A model generated the notes under the pieces. The model was not told the origin of the DNA and searched no databases. It was given only the letters and a program-made list of their open reading frames with translations. Shown here piece after piece: positions 42,049 through 53,372 of a stretch of DNA of 64,000 nucleotides. Source of the stretch: Pseudomonas sp. BGr12 (lineage in GTDB: Bacteria > Pseudomonadota > Gammaproteobacteria > Pseudomonadales > Pseudomonadaceae); NCBI RefSeq assembly GCF_030272895.1, contig NZ_JALRNF010000027.1, positions 21,473-85,472 of the forward strand, in the 5' to 3' direction. The stretch's first letter is position 1, and every line of letters begins with the position of its first letter. The translations under genes were made by a program, and so were the position numbers.

Positions 42049-42420
42049 TCAGCATTCGAAGGCGTTTTTCAGCCATTGAAGCGCCTGGCCCGAATGGCCC
42101 CTGCCTTGCACGGCGATCACGTCGAAACGGCAGGGATGGTTGGCCCAGCGTGTTTCCTTGTGCAGAAAAGACTCGGCGGCTAGCACCAGTTTGTCCTGCT
42201 TGCGCCCGTCGATACTGCCGAGCGCACCGCCAAAGTCCGCATGCAACCGATAGCGGACCTCGACGAATACTACTGTATCGCTGTCGAGCATGACCAGATC
42301 AAGCTCGCCGCGTTTGCACCGCCAGTTCTGCGCCAGCAGCTGCAGGCCTTGCCCCTGAAGGTATTCAAGGGCATGCCGCTCGGCGGCCTGGCCTGCACGC
42401 TGGCGCGAACTGTCCGGCAT
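42049..42420 (-). CDS. yraN: YraN/UPF0102 family nuclease-fold protein
   Basis: A 123-residue protein with a Holliday-junction-resolvase/restriction-like fold. RAGQAAERHALEYLQ opens the domain, and the possible active-site block is GELDLVMLD followed by VFVEVR. The role is unproven. The ATG at 42420 overlaps the lpoA stop codon. A longer open frame upstream lies inside lpoA. Confidence 0.92.
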   Translation of the reverse strand: MPDSSRQRAGQAAERHALEYLQGQGLQLLAQNWRCKRGELDLVMLDSDTVVFVEVRYRLHADFGGALGSIDGRKQDKLVLAAESFLHKETRWANHPCRFDVIAVQGRGHSGQALQWLKNAFEC

Positions 42421-44240
42421 CAGCGCGGAGTGTCGGGCAGGCGGATGATCTGGCCGCCGGAGAACTCGGCCCACGGCAACTGGCGTTCGATACGCTGGTT
42501 GGCGTTCATGGTCAGGCTGCCGGAGAAACCTTCGATGCGATTGTCCGGCAGGGCCTTGAGCTGGCTCAGGCGTGGCGCCAGGCTGTAGGCATCGATGCCC
42601 ATGGCGTACAGGCGGCCTAGGCTGCCGGCGGCTTGCGGGAACTGGCTGACGACCTGCTGGCGCAGGGCGTTGCTGGTGTCGAGCAGCCATGGGGTTTCGC
42701 AGAAGCGGATGCCGTTCATGTCGTTGTACTGGTTGACGTCACCGCTGGCGCTGTACAGGTGTGAGGTGGCGTAGACCGGCACGTCACCGGCGTACTGGAA
42801 GTTCAGGGTCGGCTTGATCTGCTGGCCTTGCTGCGGGGTGGCAGCGAGGAAGATGAAGTCGATGTCCTGGCGACGCGATGGCTGGGCCGAAACGGCGCCA
42901 CCGACGGTGTCCTGCAGGCTCTTGGCGCGGCCTTCGCTCTGGCGCAGCTGGAACAGGTCAGCGATCTGCTGGGCCAGGGCCACGGGCTGGTCGACGTGTT
43001 CGGCGGCGAGCAGGGTGCCACCCTTGGCTTCCCAGTCCTGGCGGAAGGCCTTGAGTACCCGGTCACCCCATTCGCCACGTGGCACCAGGGCGACGGCACG
43101 GACCATGCCGTCGGCATGGGCGCGGCGCGAGACTTCGCGGGCTTCGTCTTCGGCGGCCAGGCCGAACTGGAACAGCTGGGGCGGACCAGACTTGCCGGCA
43201 TCGCTGTAGTTCAGGGCCAGGGTGGTGATCGGCAGTTGCGGATAGGCGGCGAGTTTTTTCACCAGCGGCTTTTCCAGCGGGCCGACGACCAGTTGCACGC
43301 CGGAGGCCTGGGCCTGGCGATAGAAGTCATCCAGGGAAGTGATGCGCGAGCTGTCGAACATTTCGACGGCAGGCGGCTTCTGGCCCGCTTGCTGGGCCTG
43401 GAAGTGCGCGGCCATGAAGCCGTCGCGCAGGGCGCGGGCAACACCGGCCAGCTGGCCTTCCTGAGGCAGCAGCAGGGCAATCTTGGTCAGCGGCTGGCTG
43501 GCCAGTTCCTTGAGCTTGACCAGTGGCAGCGGTAGCTGCAGGGCGGCCGGGTGCTCGGGGTTCTGTTTGCGCCAGGTCTCGATGGCGACCTGTTGTTGCT
43601 CCAGGGTGCCGGCGTTCTTCACTGCCAGGGCCAGGCTGGCCCAGCCGGCCAGGGTGTCGTCGCCGGTGCTGACCGTTTGCAGCTGTTCGACGGGCAGGGC
43701 GGCCATCAGGTTCCAGGTGGCGTCCTGGTTGGCGCTGGCGGCGTTGCCGCTGAGCAGGGGCGCCAGCTCGACGCGGGCCTTGGCGGCGGCCAGGGTCTGG
43801 CCGTTGGCTTCCAGCACGTTGGCCTGCACGCTGCGGGTGCGTACCTGTTGCTCGTCCGGCAGTTCACCCAGGCGCTCCATGCTTGGATGGCTCAGGGCGC
43901 TCAGGGCCGCTTTCGGCTGGTTGCGGCTCATGGCCAGCTCTGCGCTCAGGGTGCTGGCGAAAATCTGCTGGGCCGGTTTGAGCTGGTCCATCGGCACCTG
44001 CTCGAGGATGCGCGCCGCACGGGCGTTGTCCTTTTGCCGGTAGGCCAGGTCGGCTGCGCTCAGGCGCAGCAGGGCTGCCTCTTCGGCGGTCTTGCTGGTG
44101 GCGGCCTGGTCCAGCAGTTGCTCGATGCTGGCGTCCGGGGTGCGTGGCAGTTCGCCGAGGCTCGACGAGGGCGAGCTGGCGCAGGCTGCCAGCAGGGCGG
44201 CGAGGCAAAGGGCTGTGAACAGCCGCAGGCAAGCGATCAT
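42420..44240 (-). CDS. lpoA: Penicillin-binding protein activator LpoA
   Basis: A 606-residue outer-membrane lipoprotein that reaches through the periplasm to stimulate the class A penicillin-binding protein (PBP1a). Signal peptide with lipobox LAAC (Cys20). The N-terminal half is helical with TPR-like repeats (about 30-245), and the C-terminal half is a periplasmic-binding-protein-like domain (about 255-600; KIALLLPQEGQLAGVARALRDGF). Gene order lpoA-yraN-gmhA/diaA-BON is conserved. Divergent from rsmI. Confidence 0.94.
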   Translation of the reverse strand: MIACLRLFTALCLAALLAACASSPSSSLGELPRTPDASIEQLLDQAATSKTAEEAALLRLSAADLAYRQKDNARAARILEQVPMDQLKPAQQIFASTLSAELAMSRNQPKAALSALSHPSMERLGELPDEQQVRTRSVQANVLEANGQTLAAAKARVELAPLLSGNAASANQDATWNLMAALPVEQLQTVSTGDDTLAGWASLALAVKNAGTLEQQQVAIETWRKQNPEHPAALQLPLPLVKLKELASQPLTKIALLLPQEGQLAGVARALRDGFMAAHFQAQQAGQKPPAVEMFDSSRITSLDDFYRQAQASGVQLVVGPLEKPLVKKLAAYPQLPITTLALNYSDAGKSGPPQLFQFGLAAEDEAREVSRRAHADGMVRAVALVPRGEWGDRVLKAFRQDWEAKGGTLLAAEHVDQPVALAQQIADLFQLRQSEGRAKSLQDTVGGAVSAQPSRRQDIDFIFLAATPQQGQQIKPTLNFQYAGDVPVYATSHLYSASGDVNQYNDMNGIRFCETPWLLDTSNALRQQVVSQFPQAAGSLGRLYAMGIDAYSLAPRLSQLKALPDNRIEGFSGSLTMNANQRIERQLPWAEFSGGQIIRLPDTPR

Positions 44241-44426
44241 GTAAGGGTCCTGTTACTCGATCAAATTAACTGGCAATTGTACCCAAGCGCTGGCCGGGGC
44301 GCGATCTTGGTGGCGCTAATCCTTCAATATAGGCCGTGCTGCGCGGTCATGCGGCGTTGCCGGTAACGCATTGTTGCCGACAGTCGGGCTACAATGGCGC
44401 TTTGACCAAGACGACAGGTGTGTGCT

Positions 44427-45302
44427 GTGACTGATGTTCCAGGGGCTTCCCATTCCACTGCTGGCACGCTGTACGTGGTGGCCACGCCCATCGGCAACCT
44501 GGATGACATGAGTGCGCGGGCACTGAAAGTGCTCGGCGATGTCGCCCTGATCGCTGCCGAAGACACCCGCCATTCGATCCGCCTGTTGCAGCACTTCGGC
44601 ATCGATACGCCGCTGGCGGCGTGCCATGAGCACAACGAGCGCGACGAAGGCAGTCGCTTCCTCACCCGCCTGCTGGCCGGTGACAATGTGGCGCTGATTT
44701 CCGATGCGGGTACGCCATTGATCTCCGATCCTGGTTATCACCTGGTGCGCCAGGCGCGCGCGGCAGGTATCCAGGTGGTGCCTGTGCCGGGCGCCTGTGC
44801 CTTGATCGCGGCGTTGTCGGCCGCGGGGCTGCCGTCGGACCGTTTCATTTTCGAAGGCTTCCTGTCGGCCAAGTCGGTTGGACGCAAGGCGCGCCTGAGC
44901 CAGCTCAAGGAAGAACCACGCACCTTGATCTTCTACGAAGCGCCGCACCGGATTCTCGAATGCCTGCAAGACATGCAGCAGGTGTTCGGCGCGGATCGCC
45001 CTGCACTGCTGGCGCGGGAGCTGACCAAGACCTTCGAAACCCTTAAGGGCCTGCCGCTGGGTGAGCTGTGCGCGTTCGTCGAGGCCGATAGCAATCAGCA
45101 GCGCGGTGAATGCGTGGTGCTGGTGGCTGGCTGGACGGCGCCGGAAGGCGAGCAGGCGGTCAGCAGCGAGGCGATGCGGGTGCTGGACCTGTTGCTGGCG
45201 GAGATGCCGCTCAAGCGGGCAGCGGCCCTGGCGGCGGAAATCACCGGAGTGCGCAAGAACCTGCTGTACCAGGCCGCGCTGGAAAAACAGAAAGCACAAT
45301 AG
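44427..45302 (+). CDS. rsmI: 16S rRNA (cytidine1402-2'-O)-methyltransferase RsmI
   Basis: A 291-residue SAM-dependent methylase modifying C1402 in the 30S decoding centre. LYVVATPIGNLDDMS (about 15-29), ISDAGTPLISDPG and PGACALIAALSAAGLPSD are signatures of this tetrapyrrole-methylase-fold family. Start is GTG at 44427 with ACAGG at 44414-44418; an in-frame GTG at 44418 lacks a site. It is divergent from lpoA, the usual arrangement. Confidence 0.94.
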   Translation: MTDVPGASHSTAGTLYVVATPIGNLDDMSARALKVLGDVALIAAEDTRHSIRLLQHFGIDTPLAACHEHNERDEGSRFLTRLLAGDNVALISDAGTPLISDPGYHLVRQARAAGIQVVPVPGACALIAALSAAGLPSDRFIFEGFLSAKSVGRKARLSQLKEEPRTLIFYEAPHRILECLQDMQQVFGADRPALLARELTKTFETLKGLPLGELCAFVEADSNQQRGECVVLVAGWTAPEGEQAVSSEAMRVLDLLLAEMPLKRAAALAAEITGVRKNLLYQAALEKQKAQ

Positions 45303-45369
45303 TTGCGCAATGCCACTATGTGCATTATTACTTGTTCTTGAGCGCCGCTACCGTTAACCTTTGCGGCGG

Positions 45370-45727
45370 AGAGTCGATCGGACAGTCGCTGCCTTCTTTT
45401 GTTCCGCAAAAGAGGGGGGAGGAAAGTCCGGGCTCCATAGGGCAGAGTGCCAGGTAACGCCTGGGGGGCGCGAGCCTACGGAAAGTGCCACAGAAAACAA
45501 CCGCCTAAGCACTTCGGTGCCGGTAAGGGTGAAAAGGTGCGGTAAGAGCGCACCGCACGACTGGTAACAGTTCGTGGCTAGGTAAACCCCACTCGGAGCA
45601 AGACCAAATAGGGTTCCATATGGCGCGGCCCGCGTTGGAACCGGGTAGGTTGCTAAAGGCGTCCAGTGATGGCCGTCGTAGAGGAATGACTGTCCTCGAC
45701 AGAACCCGGCTTACAGATCGACTCTCC
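45370..45727 (+). ncRNA. rnpB: RNase P RNA (class A)
   Basis: The catalytic RNA that matures tRNA 5' ends. Terminal helix P1 is visible as GAGTCGATC (45371-45379) pairing with GATCGACTC (45716-45724). The conserved GAGGAAAGTCCGGGCTCC lies at 45419-45436, and the 3' core motif CAGAACCCGGCTTA near 45700. Length of about 358 nt and the position before mraZ match Pseudomonas rnpB. No clear Rho-independent terminator follows. Ends are set by P1 and could differ by a few bases. Confidence 0.96.
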
Positions 45728-45931
45728 ACCTCCCTTCCTGCTTGAATCGATAGCAGATGCGTCTTTGTAATGCCGAAAAAATCTTACTCTTAATAAATTA
45801 CTTTAACTGTGCACTCTATTCGCCTGAGTGACTTTGATTTTCTTGCCAAAAATTCCCCCTCGGTTTTTTCCCTCATAGCCCTACATCGCGCTAAATCTCC
45901 GATCTGTAAGGGATTTCCTTATAGGCGTGCC

Positions 45932-45961
45932 TTGACGGTGTGGTGGGCGGATTCCTATAGT
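45932..45961 (+). promoter_or_regulatory. Sigma-70 promoter of the mraZ/dcw cluster
   Basis: TTGACG (45932-45937) and TATAGT (45956-45961) are separated by 18 bases, each one base from consensus or nearly so. Transcription would start near 45968, at the first MraZ repeat. Confidence 0.8.
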
Positions 45962-45967
45962 GTGCGC

Positions 45968-46023
45968 AAGTGGCAGAAAGTGGCACGAAGTGGGTTTTCT
46001 GACACAAAAAAGCTAACAAGTGG
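45968..46023 (+). promoter_or_regulatory. MraZ operator repeats
   Basis: AAGTGG occurs at 45968, 45978 and 45988, exactly 10 bp apart, and again at 46018, a further 30 bp in the same register. MraZ of other bacteria binds direct TGGGN or GTGGG-type repeats with 10-bp periodicity next to its own promoter. The repeats overlap the predicted transcription start, consistent with autorepression. Confidence 0.85.
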
Positions 46024-46035
46024 GGATTTGCAGCC

Positions 46036-46491
46036 GTGTTCCGCGGAGCCAACGCCATCAACCTCGACGCCAAGGGCCGTCTCGCTATGCCGAGCCGGTA
46101 CCGTGACGAGCTTGATTCGCGTAGTTCCGGGCAACTGATCGTGACCATCGATGCGGTGGATCCCTGCCTGTGTGTCTACCCGCTCGATGAGTGGGAACTG
46201 ATTGAAGCCAAGTTACGCGCCTTGCCGTCCTTGCGTGAAGAGAACCGTCGCCTGCAGCGTCTGCTGATCGGCAATGCGGTGGATCTGGAGCTGGATGGCA
46301 GTGGGCGTTTCCTGGTGCCTCCGCGTTTGCGCGAGTACGCCAAGCTCGACAAGAAGGCAATGCTGGTGGGGCAACTGAACAAATTTCAACTGTGGGACGA
46401 GGATGCCTGGAACGCGGTTTCGGCAGCCGACCTTGCAGCTATTCAACAACCGGGCGCCATGCCTGATGAACTGCGTGATTTGATCCTGTGA
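46036..46491 (+). CDS. mraZ: Transcriptional regulator MraZ
   Basis: A 151-residue protein of two AbrB-like SpoVT domains (about residues 5-50 and 80-125) that forms ring oligomers and represses the dcw promoter. Blocks visible are [20 protein letters not shown] and [18 protein letters not shown], one per domain. Start is GTG at 46036. Its stop overlaps the rsmH start. The expected operator lies just upstream. Confidence 0.96.
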   Translation: MFRGANAINLDAKGRLAMPSRYRDELDSRSSGQLIVTIDAVDPCLCVYPLDEWELIEAKLRALPSLREENRRLQRLLIGNAVDLELDGSGRFLVPPRLREYAKLDKKAMLVGQLNKFQLWDEDAWNAVSAADLAAIQQPGAMPDELRDLIL

Positions 46492-47431
46492 CTATAGATA
46501 GCGGCTTTAACCACATCACCGTACTGCTTGACGAAGCCGTCGAGGCTCTCGCCGTACGCGCCGATGGCTGCTATCTGGATGGCACCTTCGGGCGCGGCGG
46601 GCACAGCCGGCTGATTCTCAGCAAGCTCGGGCCCCAGGGCCGGCTGCTGGGTTTCGACAAAGATCCACAAGCGATTGCCACCGGGCAAGCGCTGGCGGCC
46701 GAAGACGGCCGCTTTGTCATTGTGCAACGCAGTTTTGCCGAGCTGGGTTCGGAAGTGGCCGAGCGCGGTATCGCTGGAAAAGTCAGCGGCATCCTGCTCG
46801 ACCTCGGCGTGTCCTCGCCGCAGCTGGATGACCCCGAGCGCGGCTTCAGCTTCCTCAATGACGGTCCGCTGGACATGCGCATGGATCCGAGCCGTGGCGT
46901 CAGCGCCGCCGAGTTCATCGCCACCGCAGCGGAAGAAGAAATCGCCCGGGTCTTCAAGGAATACGGCGAAGAGCGTTTTGCCAAGCGCATGGCCCGTGCC
47001 GTGGTACTGCGCCGCGAAGAGAAACCCTTCACCCGTACCGCCGACCTTGCGGAAGTGCTCAAGGTCGCCAACCCGGCCTGGGAAAAGGGCAAGAATCCGG
47101 CTACCCGCGCCTTCCAGGGCCTGCGCATTCACGTCAACAACGAACTGGGCGACCTGGAAACCGGTCTCGAAGCGGCCCTCGATGCCCTGGAGGTCGGCGG
47201 GCGCCTGGTGGTGATCAGCTTCCATTCCCTGGAAGACCGTATCGTCAAACTGTTCATGCGCAAGCTGGTCAAGGGTGAAGCCGATAACCTGCCGCGCAAC
47301 CTGCCGGTGCAGCACAAGCCTTTCGAACCGCGGATCAAGGTGCACGGCAAGGCGCAGTTCGCCTCCGACGCCGAGCTCAAGGCCAACCCACGTGCGCGCA
47401 GTGCGGTCATGCGCGTTGCCGAGAAGCTGCG

Positions 47432-47435
<4 letters not shown>
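46488..47435 (+). CDS. rsmH: 16S rRNA (cytosine1402-N4)-methyltransferase RsmH
   Basis: A 315-residue SAM-dependent methylase acting on the same nucleotide as RsmI, whose gene is 1.2 kb upstream on the other side of rnpB. SAM-binding [12 protein letters not shown] (near residues 28-39), [13 protein letters not shown] and the C-terminal [13 protein letters not shown] are hallmarks. Start is GTG at 46488, overlapping the mraZ stop; its own stop overlaps the ftsL start. Confidence 0.97.
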
Positions 47436-49457
<2,022 letters not shown>

Positions 49458-49458
<1 letters not shown>

Positions 49459-50921
49459 TGACAATGCCATTGAGCAAGCTTTTCGCCCAGGCCAGCCGCG
49501 ATCCGTTGATCCGTGAGCTGACCCTGGACAGCCGCAATATCCGTCCGGGCGACCTGTTCCTGGCCGTGCCGGGCGCGCGGGTCGATGGTCGTGATCACAT
49601 TGCCGACGCACTCAAGCGCGGGGCAGCGGCCGTTGCCTACGAAGCCGAAGGCGCCACCGTGCTGCCGATCACCGAAGTACCGCTGATCCCGGTCAAGGGT
49701 CTGATCGCCCAGCTGTCGGACATCGCCGGTCGCTTCTATGGCGAGCCAAGCCGCCAGCTGGACCTGGTCGGTGTCACCGGCACCAACGGCAAGACCAGCG
49801 TCACCCAACTGGTGGCGCAGGCCCTGGACAAACTGGGCCAGCGTTGCGGCCTGATCGGCACCCTGGGCACCGGCTTCTATGGCGAGTTGCAAAGCGGTCG
49901 CCTGACCACCCCGGACCCGATCGCCGTACAGGCCACCCTCAACGACCTGCGCAAGGGCGGGGCGAAGGCCGTGGCCATGGAAGTCTCTTCCCATGCCCTG
50001 GACCAGGGCCGGGTCGCGGCGCTGGAATTCGACATCGCGGTGATGACCAACCTGTCCCGCGATCACCTGGATTACCACGGCAGCATGCAGGCCTACGAAG
50101 ACGCCAAGGCGCGTCTGTTCGCCTGGCCGAACCTGCGTTGCCGGGTGGTCAACCTCGATGACGATTTCGGTCGCCGCCTGGCCACCGAGCATGTCGAGTC
50201 GCGCCTGATCAGCTACAGCCTCAAGGACAGCGCAGCGTCGCTGTACTGCCGCGAAGCGCATTTCGATGACGATGGCGTGCGTGCGGTGATCGTTACCGTC
50301 CAGGGTGAGCGTACCCTGCGCAGTCGCCTGCTCGGTCGCTTCAACCTCAGCAACATGCTGGCGGCGGTCGGCACCCTGATGGCGCTGGACTATCCGCTGG
50401 ACGAAATTCTCAAGATCACCCCGACCCTGCAAGGGCCGATCGGGCGCATGCAGCGCCTGGGTGGCGGCAGCAAGCCGCTGGTGGTGGTCGACTATGCCCA
50501 CACCCCCGATGCCCTGGAACAGGTTCTCCAGGCATTGCGTCCCCATGCCCGCGGCCAGCTGCTGTGCCTGTTCGGCTGTGGTGGCGATCGCGATCGCGGC
50601 AAGCGTCCGCTGATGGCCGAAGTGGCCGAACGCCTGGCCGATCGGGTACTGGTCACCGACGACAACCCGCGTACGGAAGATCCGCAGCAGATCTTCGCCG
50701 ACATTCGCCCGGGCTTTGCCAAGGCCGATGTCGTCGAATTCGTCAGCGGTCGTGGTCCGGCAATTGCCCAACTCATTGCCAGTGCGGGCGCCGACGATGT
50801 CATCGTGCTCGCTGGCAAGGGCCATGAGGACTACCAGGAAATCAACGGTCAGCGTCTCGATTTTTCCGATCTGGTCGAGGCCGAGAAGGCCCTCGCTGTC
50901 TGGGAGGCCCCCCATGCTTAA
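49458..50921 (+). CDS. murE: UDP-MurNAc-tripeptide synthetase MurE
   Basis: A 487-residue cytoplasmic ligase adding meso-diaminopimelate to UDP-MurNAc-Ala-Glu. The ATP loop is TGTNGKTSV (near 107-115), and DDNPRTEDP (near 400) is the motif that selects diaminopimelate over lysine. Start ATG at 49458 overlaps the ftsI stop and follows AAGGGAGGG; its end overlaps murF by eight bases. Confidence 0.97.
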
Positions 50922-52284
50922 GCCATTGACCCTCAGCCAGTTGGTCGCGCCCCTTCAGGGTCGCCTGGTGGCGGCCGATGCAACCTTCACCGGCGTCAGC
51001 ATCGACAGCCGTGCAATCGTTGCCGGGCAACTGTTCGTCGCCCTGGCCGGGCCGCGATTCGATGGTCATGACTATCTGGACGACGTGAAAGCCAAGGGCG
51101 CCGTTGCCGCCCTGGTGGAACGCGAAGTGCCAGGCAGCGATCTGCCGCAACTGCTGGTGGCCGACAGCCGTCTGGCCCTGGGTCAACTGAGCGCGCTCAA
51201 TCGTGCGGCGTTCGACAAGCCGGTCGCGGCCATCACCGGTTCCAGCGGCAAGACCACGGTCAAGGAAATGCTGGCCAGCATCCTGCGCACCCGTGGCCAG
51301 GTACTGGCCACCCGAGGCAACCTGAACAACGACCTCGGTGCACCGCTGACCTTGCTCGAACTGGCTCCGGAGCATACCGCCGCGGTTATCGAGCTGGGGG
51401 CTTCGCGCATCGGTGAGATTGCCTACACCGTCGGCCTGACCCGTCCGCAAGTGGCGCTGATCAACAACGCCGGTACTGCCCATGTCGGCGAGTTCGGCGG
51501 CCCGGAGAAAATCGTCGAAGCCAAGGGCGAGATCCTCGAAGGCCTGGGTCAGGATGGCGTGGCGGTATTGAACCTTGATGACAAGGCGTTCGCCACCTGG
51601 AAGCTGCGCGCCGGCAACCGCCGGGTACTGACCTTCGCCCTGAACAACGCCGCCGCTGACTTTTACGCGGGCAATATCGCCGCCGATCAGCGCGGTTGCC
51701 CGGCCTTCGACCTGCACAGTGCCGAAGGCGTGGTGCGGGTCCAACTGAACCTGTTGGGCACCCATAACGTCGCCAATGCCCTGGCTGCAGCAGCCGCTGC
51801 CCATGCCTTTGGTCTGACACTTGAAGGTATCGCCCAGGGCTTGAACAACGTGCAACCGGTCAAGGGCCGCACTGTGGTGCAGATGGCCGGCAACGGTGTG
51901 CGGGTGATCGATGACACTTACAACGCAAACCCCACCTCCATGTGCGCTGCCGTTGATATACTCGCCGGCTTTTCCGGCCGCACCGTCCTGGTGCTCGGGG
52001 ATATCGGCGAATTGGGCCAGTGGGCCGAGGAAGGGCATCGGCAGGTAGGCGCGTACGCCAAAGACAAGGTTTCGGCACTGTATGCCGTGGGTCCTAACAT
52101 GGCTCACGCGGTAGCAGCGTTCGGCGCCAATGCCCGACATTTCGCTAATCAAGCCGACCTGATCGCCGCCGTTTGCGCCGACGAGCAGGCTGCTAACACC
52201 ACTATTTTGATCAAGGGATCGCGTAGCGCTGCGATGGAAAACGTCGTGGCGGCGCTGTGCGGTTCCAGCGGGGAGAAACATTAA
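50914..52284 (+). CDS. murF: UDP-MurNAc-pentapeptide synthetase MurF
   Basis: A 456-residue ligase adding D-Ala-D-Ala to the tripeptide, the last cytoplasmic nucleotide step. ATP loop [12 protein letters not shown] near residue 108; [14 protein letters not shown] and [10 protein letters not shown] are family blocks. The true start is ATG at 50914, overlapping murE; the frame is open far upstream inside murE but that part is unrelated. The stop overlaps the mraY start. Confidence 0.97.
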   Translation: MLKPLTLSQLVAPLQGRLVAADATFTGVSIDSRAIVAGQLFVALAGPRFDGHDYLDDVKAKGAVAALVEREVPGSDLPQLLVADSRLALGQLSALNRAAFDKPVAAITGSSGKTTVKEMLASILRTRGQVLATRGNLNNDLGAPLTLLELAPEHTAAVIELGASRIGEIAYTVGLTRPQVALINNAGTAHVGEFGGPEKIVEAKGEILEGLGQDGVAVLNLDDKAFATWKLRAGNRRVLTFALNNAAADFYAGNIAADQRGCPAFDLHSAEGVVRVQLNLLGTHNVANALAAAAAAHAFGLTLEGIAQGLNNVQPVKGRTVVQMAGNGVRVIDDTYNANPTSMCAAVDILAGFSGRTVLVLGDIGELGQWAEEGHRQVGAYAKDKVSALYAVGPNMAHAVAAFGANARHFANQADLIAAVCADEQAANTTILIKGSRSAAMENVVAALCGSSGEKH

Positions 52285-53366
52285 TGCTGCTGCTGCTGGC
52301 TGAGTATCTGCAACAGTTCTACAAAGGCTTCGCGGTCTTCCAGTACCTGTCCCTGCGCGGGATTCTCGGAGTACTGACCGCGTTGTCGCTGGCCCTGTGG
52401 CTGGGCCCATGGATGATCCGTACCCTGCAGATTCGCCAGATCGGTCAAGCGGTTCGCAATGACGGCCCGCAGTCGCACCTGTCCAAGTCCGGCACCCCGA
52501 CCATGGGTGGCGCCCTGATTCTTTCGGCCATCGGCATCAGCACCTTGCTGTGGGCCGACCTGACCAATCGTTATGTCTGGGTGGTGCTGATCGTCACCCT
52601 GCTGTTCGGCGCCATCGGCTGGGTCGACGACTACCGCAAGGTGATCGAGAAGAACTCCCGCGGCCTGCCGAGCCGCTGGAAATATTTCTGGCAATCGGTG
52701 TTCGGCCTGGGGGCGGCGATCTTCCTGTACGTGACCGCGCCAAGCAGCGTCGAAACCACCCTGATCGTGCCGATGCTCAAGGACGTCACCATTCCCTTGG
52801 GGATCGGTTTCGTGGTCCTGACCTACTTCGTCATCGTCGGCTCCAGCAACGCGGTGAACCTGACCGACGGCCTCGACGGCCTGGCGATCATGCCGACGGT
52901 CATGGTCGGCGGCGCCCTGGGTATCTTCTGCTACCTGTCGGGTAACGTGAAATTCGCCGAATACCTGCTGATTCCCTACGTGCCGGGCGCCGGCGAGCTG
53001 ATCGTGTTCTGCGGTGCGCTGATCGGCGCGGGCCTGGGCTTCCTGTGGTTCAACACCTATCCGGCCCAGGTGTTCATGGGCGACGTCGGTGCCCTGGCAC
53101 TGGGTGCGGCGCTGGGCACCATTGCGGTTATTGTTCGTCAGGAAATCGTCCTGTTCATCATGGGCGGTGTGTTCGTCATGGAGACCCTGTCGGTGGTGAT
53201 CCAGGTGGCCTCCTTCAAGTTGACCGGCCGTCGCGTCTTCCGCATGGCGCCGATTCACCACCACTTTGAACTCAAGGGTTGGCCCGAGCCTCGGGTGATC
53301 GTCCGCTTCTGGATCATCACCGTGATTCTGGTGCTGATCGGCCTTGCCACCCTGAAACTGAGGTAG
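52284..53366 (+). CDS. mraY: Phospho-MurNAc-pentapeptide transferase MraY
   Basis: A 360-residue polytopic inner-membrane enzyme making lipid I from UDP-MurNAc-pentapeptide and undecaprenyl phosphate. About ten membrane spans can be followed; catalytic acidic motifs appear in [20 protein letters not shown] and the MGDVGAL loop, and [10 protein letters not shown] is diagnostic. Same length as E. coli MraY. ATG overlaps the murF stop. Confidence 0.98.
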   Translation: MLLLLAEYLQQFYKGFAVFQYLSLRGILGVLTALSLALWLGPWMIRTLQIRQIGQAVRNDGPQSHLSKSGTPTMGGALILSAIGISTLLWADLTNRYVWVVLIVTLLFGAIGWVDDYRKVIEKNSRGLPSRWKYFWQSVFGLGAAIFLYVTAPSSVETTLIVPMLKDVTIPLGIGFVVLTYFVIVGSSNAVNLTDGLDGLAIMPTVMVGGALGIFCYLSGNVKFAEYLLIPYVPGAGELIVFCGALIGAGLGFLWFNTYPAQVFMGDVGALALGAALGTIAVIVRQEIVLFIMGGVFVMETLSVVIQVASFKLTGRRVFRMAPIHHHFELKGWPEPRVIVRFWIITVILVLIGLATLKLR

Positions 53367-53372
53367 AAACGC

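Larger units (their letters stand above)
45738..46035 (+). other. AT-rich region between rnpB and mraZ
   Basis: About 300 bases, strikingly AT-rich from 45770 to 45900 for this genome, without a supportable gene. The mraZ promoter and operator occupy its right half. An open frame over 45809-46138 overlaps the mraZ start and is not a gene. Confidence 0.6.

Noticed and set aside
45505..45729. Open frames within and opposite rnpB
   Set aside because: The conserved RNA structure explains this sequence.
45809..46138. 109-codon open frame across the mraZ promoter
   Set aside because: It runs over the promoter and operator and into mraZ in another frame.
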